This document shows positions 18,121-27,092 of a DNA stretch of 64,000 bases, piece after piece. The translations under genes were made by a program, and so were the position numbers. The stretch comes from DYJE01 sp964637565. Lineage in GTDB: Bacteria; Desulfobacterota; Desulfobacteria; Desulfobacterales; Desulfolunaceae. How positions within the stretch are numbered: position 1 is the first letter of the stretch; every line of letters begins with the position of its first letter. Location: positions 62,001 to 126,000 of the forward strand of contig CAZWTY010000001.1 of NCBI GenBank assembly GCA_964637565.1, written 5' to 3'. A model generated the notes under the pieces. The model ran no database searches. It was not told the DNA's origin and saw nothing but the letters and a program-made list of their open reading frames with translations.

Positions 18121-18987
18121 TCAATCCATCATTTCGGCAAGAAACACGCTCCAGTTTCCGCACCCGTCTTGATGAGCCGCGTAGCTTTCCAATGTGTCGT
18201 AAGCTTTTCTGGCGGCACTCGCATCTGAATAAAGGCCAAAAACTGAAGATCCGCTACCGGACATTAAAACCCCTTCAGCTCCATGTATCGCCAAGACATC
18301 TTTTAAACGACTGATTTCACTGCAAATCTCAATGGCAGGTTTTTCAAGATCATTGAAAAGATGGTTAACCGGGTCCACCAACCCTTTATTCAACAGAGGA
18401 CTTTTAGTTTTTTTTTCTTTTTTTGTCAATCCAAAATTCAGTTTTTTATAGACGGCGGGGGTTGAGACATGGATTCCCGGAAACAGAAGAACCACATGAT
18501 AACATCTTATTTTTTCTATTAAATCTATCTTTTCTCCCCGCCCCTGAACCCAAGCGGGTTTACTGTGGATAAAGAAAGGGATATCCGATCCAAGTTCTGC
18601 CCCCATGTCCATCAGTTCCGAAGGAGAAAAAGGGTGACCGCTGTGAGCGTTGAGGCCCTTGAGAATCGAAGCGGCGTTGCTGCTGCCCCCCCCGAGACCG
18701 GCTCCCACAGGAATGTTCTTGTCAATGTGAATGCTCACGGGGCGGCCGGTTCCCAGCCGGTCCCGAAACAGCAGAGCGGCTTTCACGGCAATGTTGGATT
18801 CATCTTCCGGAACGTCCGGATGGGCACAGGTCACGGAATACACGCTTTGGTCCGTGTCGACCCGGATGCGGTCATAAAGGGATATGGGGCACATCAGCAT
18901 CAACAGATCGTGGTACCCGTCGTCCCTCTTTCCCGTTACCTGAAGATGAATATTTATTTTTGCAGGAGACAGAAAATCCAGAATCAT
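18121..18987 (-). CDS. ispE: 4-diphosphocytidyl-2-C-methyl-D-erythritol kinase
   Basis: GHMP-family kinase of the MEP isoprenoid pathway, phosphorylating CDP-ME. 288 residues with SPAKINIHLQVTGKRDDGYH at the N-terminus, the ATP loop PVGAGLGGGSSNAA and the C-terminal MSGSGSSVFGLY motif. It follows the DUF1844 gene by 15 bp and is followed directly by tRNA-Gln and prs, a common neighbour. Confidence 0.96.
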   Translation of the reverse strand: MILDFLSPAKINIHLQVTGKRDDGYHDLLMLMCPISLYDRIRVDTDQSVYSVTCAHPDVPEDESNIAVKAALLFRDRLGTGRPVSIHIDKNIPVGAGLGGGSSNAASILKGLNAHSGHPFSPSELMDMGAELGSDIPFFIHSKPAWVQGRGEKIDLIEKIRCYHVVLLFPGIHVSTPAVYKKLNFGLTKKEKKTKSPLLNKGLVDPVNHLFNDLEKPAIEICSEISRLKDVLAIHGAEGVLMSGSGSSVFGLYSDASAARKAYDTLESYAAHQDGCGNWSVFLAEMMD

Positions 18988-19002
18988 CGGCGCGGCTTCT
19001 TA

Positions 19003-19311
19003 TTACTTCCCTTCTTTTTCTCTGACATACATCAATCTGAGATCATGAAGGATATTTTTAAGGAGACTGGTTTCATCGTCTGTCAGATTCCCCTTCGTCT
19101 TTTCCTCGATCATTCCGAGGATATCGATGGTCTGCTTGGCCAGCACCAGATTTTTGGAGATGCGGTCGCTGCCCGGTTCTCCAATGACCCCAAGGTGGAC
19201 AAGGGCCGATGAATTCAGCGAGAAAATAAAGGTGGAAAAATCGATTTTAGGCATGGGAGGGGACGATTTGGCGCAAGACGCTTCCCCTGATTTTGTGTTT
19301 TCTTCAGCCAT
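19003..19311 (-). CDS. DUF1844 protein
   Basis: 102-residue soluble protein of the DUF1844 family: disordered N-terminus (about 1-22), then the conserved helical part with FSTFIFSLNSSALVHLG and KQTIDILGMIEEKTKGNL, ending in LHDLRLMYV. Function is unknown in the family. The start has GGAG 8 nt upstream. It leads the ispE-tRNA-prs group. Confidence 0.85.
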   Translation of the reverse strand: MAEENTKSGEASCAKSSPPMPKIDFSTFIFSLNSSALVHLGVIGEPGSDRISKNLVLAKQTIDILGMIEEKTKGNLTDDETSLLKNILHDLRLMYVREKEGK

Positions 19312-19454
19312 GGGTCACACTCCATTCACAGAGAGATTTTCAGTTCAGCCCGCCTGGGCACCTGCCGGATCGCGGATCGAATTTCTTTTATAAAGAATCG
19401 CCGTACAATCATCAAGTGTTTTAAACCTTTGAAAAAAAACAGGCGGTTTTCCGT

Positions 19455-20336
19455 TCATTTTCCGTCTTTATTCTGAATCCTCAAAATCGCCTCGTAAACC
19501 TTGCGACGGTTCAAACCATGTTTTTCAGCAAGTTCACGGGCCAGCGCCGATGTGCCCGTTTTGCAGGATTCGAGCTGCCGGGCAATCTCCATGTCCAGAT
19601 CCACCGGTTCAGCCTGCTCTCCGGCAAATCCCCCCACGAGCAAGGTACATTCCCCTTTGATCTGGCTTCTTTCCGAGAGGATCCGGCCAAGATCCGAAAG
19701 GTTGCGCCTCAGAAACTCCTCGTGAATTTTTGTCAGCTCCCTTGCAAGAACAGCCGGTCTGTCACCCAGGCCCTGTTTCAGAGCTTCGACCAGAGACAGA
19801 ACTCGCCGGGGAGATTCATAAAACACCAGGGTTCGGCGCTCCGATTTCAAGCCCTCGATCAGCTCGTTCATCTGTTTCTTTTTACGTGGCGCAAACCCGA
19901 TAAACACAAAGGCATCGGTGGGAAGCCCCGAGACACAAAGAGCCGTGATGGCGGCCGACACGCCGGGAACGGGCACAACACCCACACCCTTTTCGATGGC
20001 CCGGCAAATCAGCCTGTAACCGGGATCGGACACGGAAGGCGTTCCCGCGTCAGAGACAAGCGCCACGGATTCACCGGCCGCAATCCTCCCGATCAGGGCA
20101 TCGGCCCGCACGTTCTCGTTGAACTCATGACAGGAAACAAGGGGGGCATGGATTCCGAAGTGGGACAGGAGGTGGCCGGTGTGTCGGGTATCTTCCGCCG
20201 CAACCACATCGACCGAATTCAGTATGGCAAGGGCGCGAAGGGTGATGTCCATGAGGTTGCCGATGGGCGTGGCCACCACGTACAGGTTGCCTCCCTTCGC
20301 AAGGTGGGAGTCAGTAACTTCGGGTATCGAAAGCAT
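19455..20336 (-). CDS. rsmI: 16S rRNA (cytidine1402-2'-O)-methyltransferase
   Basis: Tetrapyrrole-methylase-fold enzyme that methylates C1402 of 16S rRNA in the decoding centre. 293 residues; motifs LYVVATPIGNLMDITLRA, AEDTRHTG, SDAGTPSVSDPGY and PVPGVSAAITAL. The start overlaps the end of yraN by 26 bp, with GGGTG upstream inside yraN. The last gene of the ffh-led operon. Confidence 0.95.
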   Translation of the reverse strand: MLSIPEVTDSHLAKGGNLYVVATPIGNLMDITLRALAILNSVDVVAAEDTRHTGHLLSHFGIHAPLVSCHEFNENVRADALIGRIAAGESVALVSDAGTPSVSDPGYRLICRAIEKGVGVVPVPGVSAAITALCVSGLPTDAFVFIGFAPRKKKQMNELIEGLKSERRTLVFYESPRRVLSLVEALKQGLGDRPAVLARELTKIHEEFLRRNLSDLGRILSERSQIKGECTLLVGGFAGEQAEPVDLDMEIARQLESCKTGTSALARELAEKHGLNRRKVYEAILRIQNKDGK

Positions 20337-20682
20337 TTTTCACCCATTCGATCCTGGACGTGGTTCCATCGGACAGGATGGCGATCACATCGAACCTGGC
20401 TTTTGATTCCAGTTTTTTATGGGATTTCAGCCAGAATTCCGCCACCCTGGAAAGGGTCCGCATCTTGGCTGGCGTCACGGCTTCCTTGGGAGAATAGGCA
20501 CCCCCTTTTTCACGTGTCTTGACTTCGACAAACAGAATCACGTTGCCTTCGACTGCGATCAGGTCGATTTCACCGAGACGGGTGCGGTAGTTTTTTTCAA
20601 GAATCGTGCACCCGTTTTTTTCAAGATACCCGGCAGCCGCCTCTTCGCCTTTTTTTCCGAACCGCTGACGCGCATTGATCAT
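20311..20682 (-). CDS. YraN-family (UPF0102) endonuclease-like protein
   Basis: 123-residue protein with the restriction-endonuclease-like fold of the YraN family: GEEAAAGYLEKNG, then RTRLGEIDLIAVEGNVILFVEVK, the latter containing the E-D-EVK core. Cellular role is not firmly known; possible Holliday-junction or DNA repair function is family speculation. Lies between rnhB and rsmI and overlaps rsmI. AGGAAAAG precedes the start. Confidence 0.9.
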   Translation of the reverse strand: MINARQRFGKKGEEAAAGYLEKNGCTILEKNYRTRLGEIDLIAVEGNVILFVEVKTREKGGAYSPKEAVTPAKMRTLSRVAEFWLKSHKKLESKARFDVIAILSDGTTSRIEWVKNAFDTRSY

Positions 20683-20722
20683 GGACTTTTCCTGTGACGA
20701 ACGCCATCCTTAGAAAAAACGG

Positions 20723-21319
20723 TTAAAGAAATTCTCTGACTCCGCTGAAGCTTTTCCTGTGAATGGGACTGGGGCCATGCTGCCGGATGGCTTCCCTGTG
20801 TTTTTGGGTGGGGTATCCCTTGTGTTTCTTGAAACCGTATTGGGGAAACTCACGGTCATAGTTGTCCATGATGCGGTCACGGGTCACCTTGGCGATGATC
20901 GAGGCCGCTGCGATGGACATGCTCAGGCTGTCCCCTTTTTTTACGGCTTCCTGGGCTGTGGGGTAAGACACGGTGAAAATGCCGTCGATCAGAAGGTAGT
21001 CCGGAGGTGTTTCAAGGGCCTTAACAGCCCGTTTCATGGACAAAAGGGAGGCCTGGAGAATGTTGAGACGATCGATCTCCTCGTGATCGGCAATACCAAC
21101 GGCCACGGATACCGCCTCGGCGCGGATTCTGTCGAACAGACGGTCACGCTTCGCCGCCGTCAGCTTTTTCGAGTCGTTGACACCGTCGACGGAAAAATCA
21201 GCCGGCAGAATCACAGCCGCAGAAACAACAGGGCCGGCAAGAGGGCCACGGCCCGCCTCATCGACCCCTGCTATCAGCAAAAAGCCGCTTGAAGCGGCTT
21301 TTTTCTCATACGTCCACAT
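20723..21319 (-). CDS. rnhB: Ribonuclease HII
   Basis: Cleaves the RNA strand at ribonucleotides in DNA. 198 residues as called; the active-site segment GVDEAGRGPLAGP starts at residue 18 and KVTRDRIMD appears later. The first 15 codons contain a terminator-like hairpin (21279-21304), so the true start is uncertain: ATG 21319 has a weak ribosome site and a TTG at 21280 would start just before the core. Neighbours rplS and yraN are typical. Confidence 0.9.
   Translation of the reverse strand: MWTYEKKAASSGFLLIAGVDEAGRGPLAGPVVSAAVILPADFSVDGVNDSKKLTAAKRDRLFDRIRAEAVSVAVGIADHEEIDRLNILQASLLSMKRAVKALETPPDYLLIDGIFTVSYPTAQEAVKKGDSLSMSIAAASIIAKVTRDRIMDNYDREFPQYGFKKHKGYPTQKHREAIRQHGPSPIHRKSFSGVREFL
21279..21304 (-). 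terminator. Hairpin with U-tract inside the rnhB start region
   Basis: A near-perfect symmetrical hairpin: AAGCCGCTT and AAGCGGCTT around one base, flanked by A-runs on one side and T-runs on the other. On the minus strand it ends in TTTTT, 64 bp after rplS ends. It looks like the rplS terminator or an attenuator and overlaps codons 6-14 of the called rnhB. Confidence 0.65.
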
Positions 21320-21367
21320 GTCGGATATCTGCCCGTTTCAGAGGGTTCGGAAAGAATCCCGAACCGA

Positions 21368-21712
21368 TCAGTTTCTGAGTTCCTTGATTCGGGCGGCCTT
21401 TCCACGGAGATCACGGAGGTAGTAGATTTTAGACCGTCTGACACGACCACGGCTCACCAGTTCGATTTTTTCGATGGACGGGGTGTTCATGGGGAACACA
21501 CGCTCCACACCGATACCGCTGGAAATTTTACGAACCGTGAAACGGGCGTTGGAACCTCCGCCAGTCTTGCTGATCACCACGCCTTCAAAAACCTGAATAC
21601 GTGTTTTTTCACCTTCGATGATTTTCACATGCACTTTGACGGTGTCACCGGCCTTGAAAACCGGAAAATCAAGTCGAAGCTGCTCATTTTCTATCTTTTT
21701 GATGATATCCAT
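21368..21712 (-). CDS. rplS: 50S ribosomal protein L19
   Basis: Ribosomal protein at the 30S-50S interface, 114 residues (usual 115). Motifs: AGDTVKVHVKIIEG, FEGVVI and RVRRSKIYYLRDLRGKAARI near the end. Start at 21712 (MDIIKKIENEQ) is supported by GGGAGA 5 nt upstream. Follows the SPOUT methyltransferase gene after 144 bp. Confidence 0.97.
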   Translation of the reverse strand: MDIIKKIENEQLRLDFPVFKAGDTVKVHVKIIEGEKTRIQVFEGVVISKTGGGSNARFTVRKISSGIGVERVFPMNTPSIEKIELVSRGRVRRSKIYYLRDLRGKAARIKELRN

Positions 21713-21856
21713 TGTTATCTCCCAATCATAAATCACATGATAATATCTGAAATCGAAATCCGATAGTCTATATCAACAACATCAGGCCCCGTCAACCCAC
21801 AATGCGGAATCCATCGAAAATTCCACACATTGTTCCACTCTGCCCATGCCGGGGCT

Positions 21857-22414
21857 TCACCTTCCATTGGCCAGAAGGCGGTCAAGTATCACGGTGACCG
21901 CCGATCTCACGGAAAGATGATTGTAATCACCGGGACCCCTGACCGGTTCGAGAAGGTAATCGGCCCGATCCAGAAGTTCGTTACTCATGCCCCAGGCCGT
22001 TCCAAACAACAGAAGCACGGATCCTTCCCCGGTCATTTTTTCCCGCATCTCCGTAAACGTGACGGATTTGGGGCTTGGCCTGGCACTGGTGGCGACAAGC
22101 CGGACAGGGCCTTCCGTCTCCCTGCCGATATCTTCCAGAGCGTCATCAAGAGAATCCACCAGCCGGACAATGCCAAAAGCCTCCCGTCTCGCGGGATTGA
22201 TGGCTCCGCCAGAGCCCTCGGTCCAGTGGCGGACTACCTGGGATGCCAGAATTTTCTGGTCTTCCAGGGGGTTTACCACGTAGTAACCCTTGACCCCATA
22301 GGTCCTAGCCGCCCGGGCGATATCATGGAGGTCCAGGTTTGTGATGGCTGAACAGATCACAACCCCTTTCTTGTTCACCACGGGGTGATGTATCAGAGCG
22401 ATGTATAAATCCAT
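21857..22414 (-). CDS. SPOUT-fold RNA methyltransferase next to TrmD
   Basis: 185-residue protein beginning MDLYIALIHHPVVNKKG, with the conserved TNLDLHDIARAARTYGV segment and a knot-like C-terminal part (LLLFGTAWGMSNELLD, then GDYNHLSVRSAVTVILDRLL). This matches what I know of the small RNA methyltransferase family (Pfam Methyltrn_RNA_4) found beside trmD in deltaproteobacteria and Thermotoga-type bacteria. The RNA target is not known to me. Start 22414 chosen as the first Met of the conserved N-terminus. Confidence 0.85.
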   Translation of the reverse strand: MDLYIALIHHPVVNKKGVVICSAITNLDLHDIARAARTYGVKGYYVVNPLEDQKILASQVVRHWTEGSGGAINPARREAFGIVRLVDSLDDALEDIGRETEGPVRLVATSARPSPKSVTFTEMREKMTGEGSVLLLFGTAWGMSNELLDRADYLLEPVRGPGDYNHLSVRSAVTVILDRLLANGR

Positions 22415-22480
22415 GATATCACAACCGACTCGGAAATTTTCCCGGCATCGGGAATACGATGTCAAAAGAAAACCGGGACC

Positions 22481-23236
22481 TCATCCGATTTTTTCGATCA
22501 GACGGTCGAGCCTGCTCCGCCACCGTTCGAGTATCTTGCCCTGATCCCGGGTCAGGGTTGTATGCTCAATCAGGTCAGGCCGTTTGAGAAACGTCCTGAT
22601 CAACGATGTTTCGTGGCGCCAGGCGTCGATGTGGGCGTGGTTTCCTGAAACAAGGACATCGGGCACCGGCTCGCCTTCAAAGCAGGCGGGCCGGGTGTAG
22701 TGGGCGTGTTCCAGAAGGTTGTCCGAAAACGAATCCTTCTCGGCGGACTCTTCCCCTCCCAGAACTCCGGGAATCAGGCGTATCACGGCGTCGGTGACCA
22801 CAAGGGCCGCCAGTTCTCCGCCGGTCAGCACATAATCACCGATGGAAATTTCATCGTCGATGTAACCGGTGACCACCCGTTCGTCAATCCCCTCGTACCT
22901 GCCGCAGACAAAAACAAGCCCCTCCATGGAGGCCAGTTCCCGGGCGATCTTCTGGTTGAAAGGCCTTCCCTGGGGTGTCATGTGAATCACCCGGGCATCC
23001 GGACACCGCATTTTCGCCGCCCGGATAGAGGCCGCCAGAGGTTCGGGCTTCATCACCATACCGCAGCCGCCCCCGTAGGGTTTGTCATCGGTGACCCGGT
23101 GTTTTCCCTCGGCATAGTCCCTGATGTTTATGGCAGAAACCCTTATGTATCCTTCGTCCACGGCTTTACGGATCATGCCGTAGGCAAAATAGGGCTCCAC
23201 CATTTCTGGGAAAATGGTAAGAACGGTGATGTCCAT
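22481..23236 (-). CDS. trmD: tRNA (guanine37-N1)-methyltransferase
   Basis: Makes m1G37 in tRNAs that read CNN/GGN-type codons, preventing +1 frameshifting. 251 residues with the N-terminal ITVLTIFPEMVEPYF, YGGGCGMVMKPEPL and the knot segment DYVLTGGELAALVVTDA. Start ATG 23236 overlaps the rimM stop (TGATG). Sits between rimM and the SPOUT gene in the classic rpsP-rimM-trmD-rplS order. Confidence 0.97.
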   Translation of the reverse strand: MDITVLTIFPEMVEPYFAYGMIRKAVDEGYIRVSAINIRDYAEGKHRVTDDKPYGGGCGMVMKPEPLAASIRAAKMRCPDARVIHMTPQGRPFNQKIARELASMEGLVFVCGRYEGIDERVVTGYIDDEISIGDYVLTGGELAALVVTDAVIRLIPGVLGGEESAEKDSFSDNLLEHAHYTRPACFEGEPVPDVLVSGNHAHIDAWRHETSLIRTFLKRPDLIEHTTLTRDQGKILERWRSRLDRLIEKIG

Positions 23237-23760
23237 CACAGCCCTTCCGGAAGGTCCACGGTCATGGTTCCGGCCTCGAGGTCAATGTCCCGGATCACCG
23301 TTTCAAGGGCTGGAACAAGGATCTCTCCGCCCCTGTTGTTCTTCACCACATACACGTCGTTGCTGCCCGTGGGCATGATCGAGTCCACGCGGCCCAGACT
23401 CTCACCTTCCACGGTAAAGACCGACAAGCCGATAATATCAACCCAGTAGAATTCCCCGTCGTCGAGTTCGGGAAATTTCTCACGCAGGATGAGTATATCG
23501 GCTCCGATCAATCGTTCGGCACTGTCAATGTCGCTTATTTCATCGAACTTCAACAGGATCTTTCGTTTGTAGGGCGATACCGACTGGATGGTCAGACATC
23601 GTTCGGAAAGGGTCGGTCCCTTTCCGGTCCGTCGGACCAGAAGTGTTTCACCTTTTTTATAGAGGTCAAGGGATTCGGTATGGGAATTGACTTTCAGACT
23701 CCCGTGAAGACCGTGAACCCCTGTGATCTGACCGATTAAAACGTAATCCTCCTCAGCCAT
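23236..23760 (-). CDS. rimM: Ribosome maturation factor RimM
   Basis: 16S rRNA-processing factor for the 30S head, 174 residues: N-terminal RimM barrel (IGQITGVHGLHGSLKV) and C-terminal PRC barrel (EFYWVDIIGLSVFT; NDVYVV). An in-frame TTG follows the khpA stop directly; I prefer the ATG at 23760 (MAEEDYVLIG), but neither has a strong ribosome site. Confidence 0.94.
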   Translation of the reverse strand: MAEEDYVLIGQITGVHGLHGSLKVNSHTESLDLYKKGETLLVRRTGKGPTLSERCLTIQSVSPYKRKILLKFDEISDIDSAERLIGADILILREKFPELDDGEFYWVDIIGLSVFTVEGESLGRVDSIMPTGSNDVYVVKNNRGGEILVPALETVIRDIDLEAGTMTVDLPEGL

Positions 23761-23772
23761 CCCGTTTATCAA

Positions 23773-24003
23773 CTACTCTACAATCTCAAGAACCGTTCTT
23801 TTTTTCACTTTGGCTGAAGCCGCGCTTAAAATGGTGCGCATGGCTCTTGCCGTTCTTCCCTGCTTCCCAATCACTTTCCCCAAATCCTCTTTCGCCACTT
23901 TCAGCTCGAGTACAGAAGTCTGGTTGCCTTCCACTTCCGAAACTTCAACTTCCTCGGGTTTGTCAACGAGTGCCTGTGCAATGTAGTTGATCAGCTCTTT
24001 CAT
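23773..24003 (-). CDS. khpA: KH-domain RNA-binding protein KhpA
   Basis: 76-residue single KH domain protein with the GKVIGKQGRTARAMR loop (GxxG motif) that binds RNA. Typical place between rpsP and rimM. In other bacteria it acts with KhpB on RNA and cell elongation; the role here is inferred from the family. Confidence 0.93.
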   Translation of the reverse strand: MKELINYIAQALVDKPEEVEVSEVEGNQTSVLELKVAKEDLGKVIGKQGRTARAMRTILSAASAKVKKRTVLEIVE

Positions 24004-24048
24004 GACTCATCTCCTTTTTGGACTTTGAGAATCTGGCTCTGTTGATGT

Positions 24049-24303
24049 TTAGGCAGAAGCTTTGGTCAGTCCTTCTTTCTTGAGAATATCGTTGACGGTC
24101 CCGGTGGGAATGGCTCCCTCGGCGATCCAGTGTTTCACACGATCTTCTTTCAGATTTACAGCCGCCGGCTCCTGCAAAGGATCGTACGTGCCCAGAACTT
24201 CAATGAACTTGCCGTCTCTGGGGGACTCGATGTCCGAGACAACAATGCGATAAAACGGTTTTTTCTTCGCGCCTCTCCTGGCCAACCTGATTTTTACTGA
24301 CAT
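24049..24303 (-). CDS. rpsP: 30S ribosomal protein S16
   Basis: Small-subunit assembly protein, 84 residues, with the N-terminal VKIRLARRGAKKKPFYRIVV signature and GTYDPL. Starts 11 bp after ffh ends, with GGAGAAAG upstream. Confidence 0.97.
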   Translation of the reverse strand: MSVKIRLARRGAKKKPFYRIVVSDIESPRDGKFIEVLGTYDPLQEPAAVNLKEDRVKHWIAEGAIPTGTVNDILKKEGLTKASA

Positions 24304-24314
24304 TTCTTTCTCCT

Positions 24315-25643
24315 TTAAAACGGCAGCATTCCCCTCAGGGATCGAATGCCGCCTTTATTGAATTTTTGCATCATTTTCATGACCTGGGTATAGTTTTTCA
24401 ATAATTTGTTCACATCCTGGACCCGGGTTCCGCTTCCCGTGGCGATCCGCTTGCGCCGGCTTCCATTGATGATACTGTGCTTTTTTCGTTCCTCGGGCGT
24501 CATGGAGTTGATGATGGCCTCGACCCTCAGGATCTCCCGTTCATCCACCTCGAGGTTTTTGAGATGTTTGTTGGTGGACACCCCGGGGATCATCTTCAGC
24601 ATGTCGCCGATGGAACCCATTTTCCGGATGGACACCATCTGGTCCCTGAAATCTTCCAGGGAAAACTGGTTTTTCCGGAGTTTTTTCTCCAGTTCGGCGG
24701 CTTTCTGGGCATCCACCATTTCCGCCGCTTTTTCCACAAGGCTGAGCACATCGCCCATGCCGAGGATCCGTGACGCCATGCGGTCCGGGTGGAACGCTTC
24801 AAAAGCGCTGGATTTTTCACCGGTCCCGATGAACTTGATCGGTTTTCCGGTCACGGCCCTGATGGAAAGCGCCGCGCCGCCGCGGGCATCGCCGTCCATT
24901 TTTGTGAGAACCACACCGCCGATGTCCAGGGCATCGTTGAAAGAGCTTGCGATGTTCACCGCGTCCTGACCGGTCATGGCGTCGGCCACAAGCAGTATAT
25001 CGGACGGATTCATGGCTTTCTTGATATTCTGAAGCTCGGCCATCAGGTCGTCGTCAATATGGAGACGGCCGGCCGTGTCGATGATCAGAACGTCACACCC
25101 CTGCTGCTGGGCCGCCACACGGGCCTTCACACAGATATCCACCGGATCCATGTCCGCCGACGAATCGAAAACCGGCAGGCCCATCTGGCCGGCCACCTTT
25201 TTCAGTTGGAGAATGGCCGCGGGCCGGTACACGTCCGCCGGAACAAGAAACGGCTGGCGTCCTTTTTTCCGGATATAAAGGGCGAGTTTTCCAGCGGTGG
25301 TGGTTTTACCGGAACCCTGAAGCCCCGCCAGCATGATGGACACGGGTTTTTCCCCTGAAAGGTCCAGATCTCTGTGACTGTCCCCCATCAGTTCGGTCAT
25401 GCAGTCGTTGACGATTTTCACGACCTGCTGGCCGGGAGTCAGGCTCTGCATGACTTCCTGGCCGATGGCCCGTTCTTTCACGCTGGCGATGAAGTTTTTC
25501 GTCACCTTGTAATGGACGTCCGCTTCGAGAAGGGCCATACGCACTTCCTTCAACGCGTCCTCGATATTTTTTTCGCTGAGTTTCCCGTGCCCTTTGAGGT
25601 TCTTGAAAACCGACGCCAGCTTGTCACTCAAATTTTCGAACAT
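24315..25643 (-). CDS. ffh: Signal recognition particle protein Ffh
   Basis: GTPase that with 4.5S RNA targets membrane proteins to FtsY and the translocon. 442 residues: N domain (MFENLSDKLASVFKNLKG), G domain (GLQGSGKTTTAGKLA, DTAGRL, TKMDGDARGGA) and methionine-rich M domain with the RNA-binding SRRKRIATGSG motif. Start 25643 is the conserved N-terminus; an upstream frame extension is not conserved. First gene of the operon that runs to rsmI; divergent from rlmN across about 147 bp. Confidence 0.97.
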   Translation of the reverse strand: MFENLSDKLASVFKNLKGHGKLSEKNIEDALKEVRMALLEADVHYKVTKNFIASVKERAIGQEVMQSLTPGQQVVKIVNDCMTELMGDSHRDLDLSGEKPVSIMLAGLQGSGKTTTAGKLALYIRKKGRQPFLVPADVYRPAAILQLKKVAGQMGLPVFDSSADMDPVDICVKARVAAQQQGCDVLIIDTAGRLHIDDDLMAELQNIKKAMNPSDILLVADAMTGQDAVNIASSFNDALDIGGVVLTKMDGDARGGAALSIRAVTGKPIKFIGTGEKSSAFEAFHPDRMASRILGMGDVLSLVEKAAEMVDAQKAAELEKKLRKNQFSLEDFRDQMVSIRKMGSIGDMLKMIPGVSTNKHLKNLEVDEREILRVEAIINSMTPEERKKHSIINGSRRKRIATGSGTRVQDVNKLLKNYTQVMKMMQKFNKGGIRSLRGMLPF

Positions 25644-25790
25644 AGATGTGGTACCAGTCTCCGATAATATCGACACAGGGTCGCGCCCGTCACGTCACAG
25701 TTTCTGACAAAACGATGGAATTATGATGATTTCCATGGTATGTCAAGAATAAAAAAACTCCTTACTATACACGATATTTTTGGAAAAACC

Positions 25791-26888
25791 ATGAAAAAAA
25801 AAGACATTAAGGATTTTTCACAAACAAAATTAGCCGAATGGCTCAAGGAAAATGGCGAAAAACCTTACCGTGCCGGACAGATATTCAAGTGGGTCTACCT
25901 CCGCCAGGCGGATTCGTTTGCCGAAATGACCGATCTCAGCAAAATCACTCGTGATTTTCTTGAAAAGAATTTTAGCATAAGTCGTCTTGAAAAATCAAAC
26001 ATAGAAACGTCCCGGGATGGAACAAAAAAATATCTGTTCCGCCTCGAAGACGGCGAATACACCGAATGCGTCCTGATTCCCGGAAAAGAACGATACACCC
26101 TGTGCATTTCCAGCCAGGTGGGATGCGCGCAAGGGTGCCGGTTCTGCCTCACCGCCCGGGGTGGTTTCAAGCGCAACCTCACCACATCTGAAATCGTGGC
26201 CCAGGTCCGGGACATCCTCCACGATCTTCCGAAAAAAGACGGGGACCCTGAGACAGCCAAACCGTTCCAGAACATCGTCTTCATGGGCATGGGCGAACCC
26301 CTGGCCAATTTCCGCCATGTGGCTGAGGCCCTTGAGATCATCATGAACCCCGACTACGGACTGAAATTCTCGTCACGGAAAGTCACCCTGTCCACCTGCG
26401 GCCTGGTGGACCGTTTCCAGGACCTGGGAACCCGTTTCGGCCTGAACCTCGCTGTATCGCTCAACGCCACGGACAACGAGACGCGAAGCCGCCTGATGCC
26501 CATCAACAAAACCTATCCCCTGGAAAAGCTCCTCGACGCCTGTGTCCATTACCCGATCAGCGGCCGCAGCAAGATCACCTTCGAATACATCTTAATGAAA
26601 GGTGTCAACGATTCGGAAAAAAACGCCCACGAACTGGCCCGGCTGCTGTCCCGGGTCCGGGCCAAAATCAACCTGATCCCCTTCAACGAATTTGAAGGCT
26701 GCGAGTTCAAACGGCCAGACGACGAGTCCGTGGACCGTTTCCTTTCCATCCTTCTCAACAAAGGCTTCACCGCCATCGTCCGGAAAAGCATGGGCCCCGA
26801 CATCTCCGCCGCCTGCGGCCAGCTCCGCGCCAACCAGATCCGGCCGAGGGAAATGGAACCTGACGGAAAAACCTGTGATCCAAGCTGA
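25791..26888 (+). CDS. rlmN: Dual-specificity 23S rRNA/tRNA adenine-C2 methyltransferase RlmN
   Basis: Radical SAM enzyme that makes m2A2503 in 23S rRNA and m2A37 in some tRNAs. 365 residues with the CAQGCRFCLTARGGF cluster motif, GMGEPLANF and VSLNATDNETR. The methyl-carrying cysteine region near the C-terminus (SAACGQL) is present. Start at 25791 (MKKKDIKDF) has GGAA upstream; the ATG at 25740 has no ribosome site. A single-gene plus-strand unit; I see no terminator after it, only the repeat at 27015. Confidence 0.95.
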   Translation: MKKKDIKDFSQTKLAEWLKENGEKPYRAGQIFKWVYLRQADSFAEMTDLSKITRDFLEKNFSISRLEKSNIETSRDGTKKYLFRLEDGEYTECVLIPGKERYTLCISSQVGCAQGCRFCLTARGGFKRNLTTSEIVAQVRDILHDLPKKDGDPETAKPFQNIVFMGMGEPLANFRHVAEALEIIMNPDYGLKFSSRKVTLSTCGLVDRFQDLGTRFGLNLAVSLNATDNETRSRLMPINKTYPLEKLLDACVHYPISGRSKITFEYILMKGVNDSEKNAHELARLLSRVRAKINLIPFNEFEGCEFKRPDDESVDRFLSILLNKGFTAIVRKSMGPDISAACGQLRANQIRPREMEPDGKTCDPS

Positions 26889-27014
26889 CAGGGAGAAATT
26901 CGGGCCGGATTTTACACTGTTCTGTCCTTGAATCTTTCCGGATCTCTGTGGAGATGGGCCAACGCCGTAATGATGATACGTTCTTCGTTATTATCACTGA
27001 CGGCACTGAACCCA

Positions 27015-27056
27015 TTCGACGTTGGACCTTCGATGTTGGGTGTTGGACGTTCCTCT
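27015..27056 (+). repeat. Heptamer tandem repeat, copy 1
   Basis: Six consecutive 7-bp units of consensus TTSGAYG between the convergent ends of rlmN and the GspE-like gene. The last unit is degenerate. Two further copies with the same unit and orientation lie at 46682 and 52875. Confidence 0.8.
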
Positions 27057-27092
27057 TTTTACAGATCCCATCCCGCAGCTTCATCCCCTTAA

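Noticed and set aside
17063..18163. Longer start for prs
   Set aside because: The extension runs through the tRNA-Gln gene, and the conserved N-terminus plus ribosome site is at 18004.
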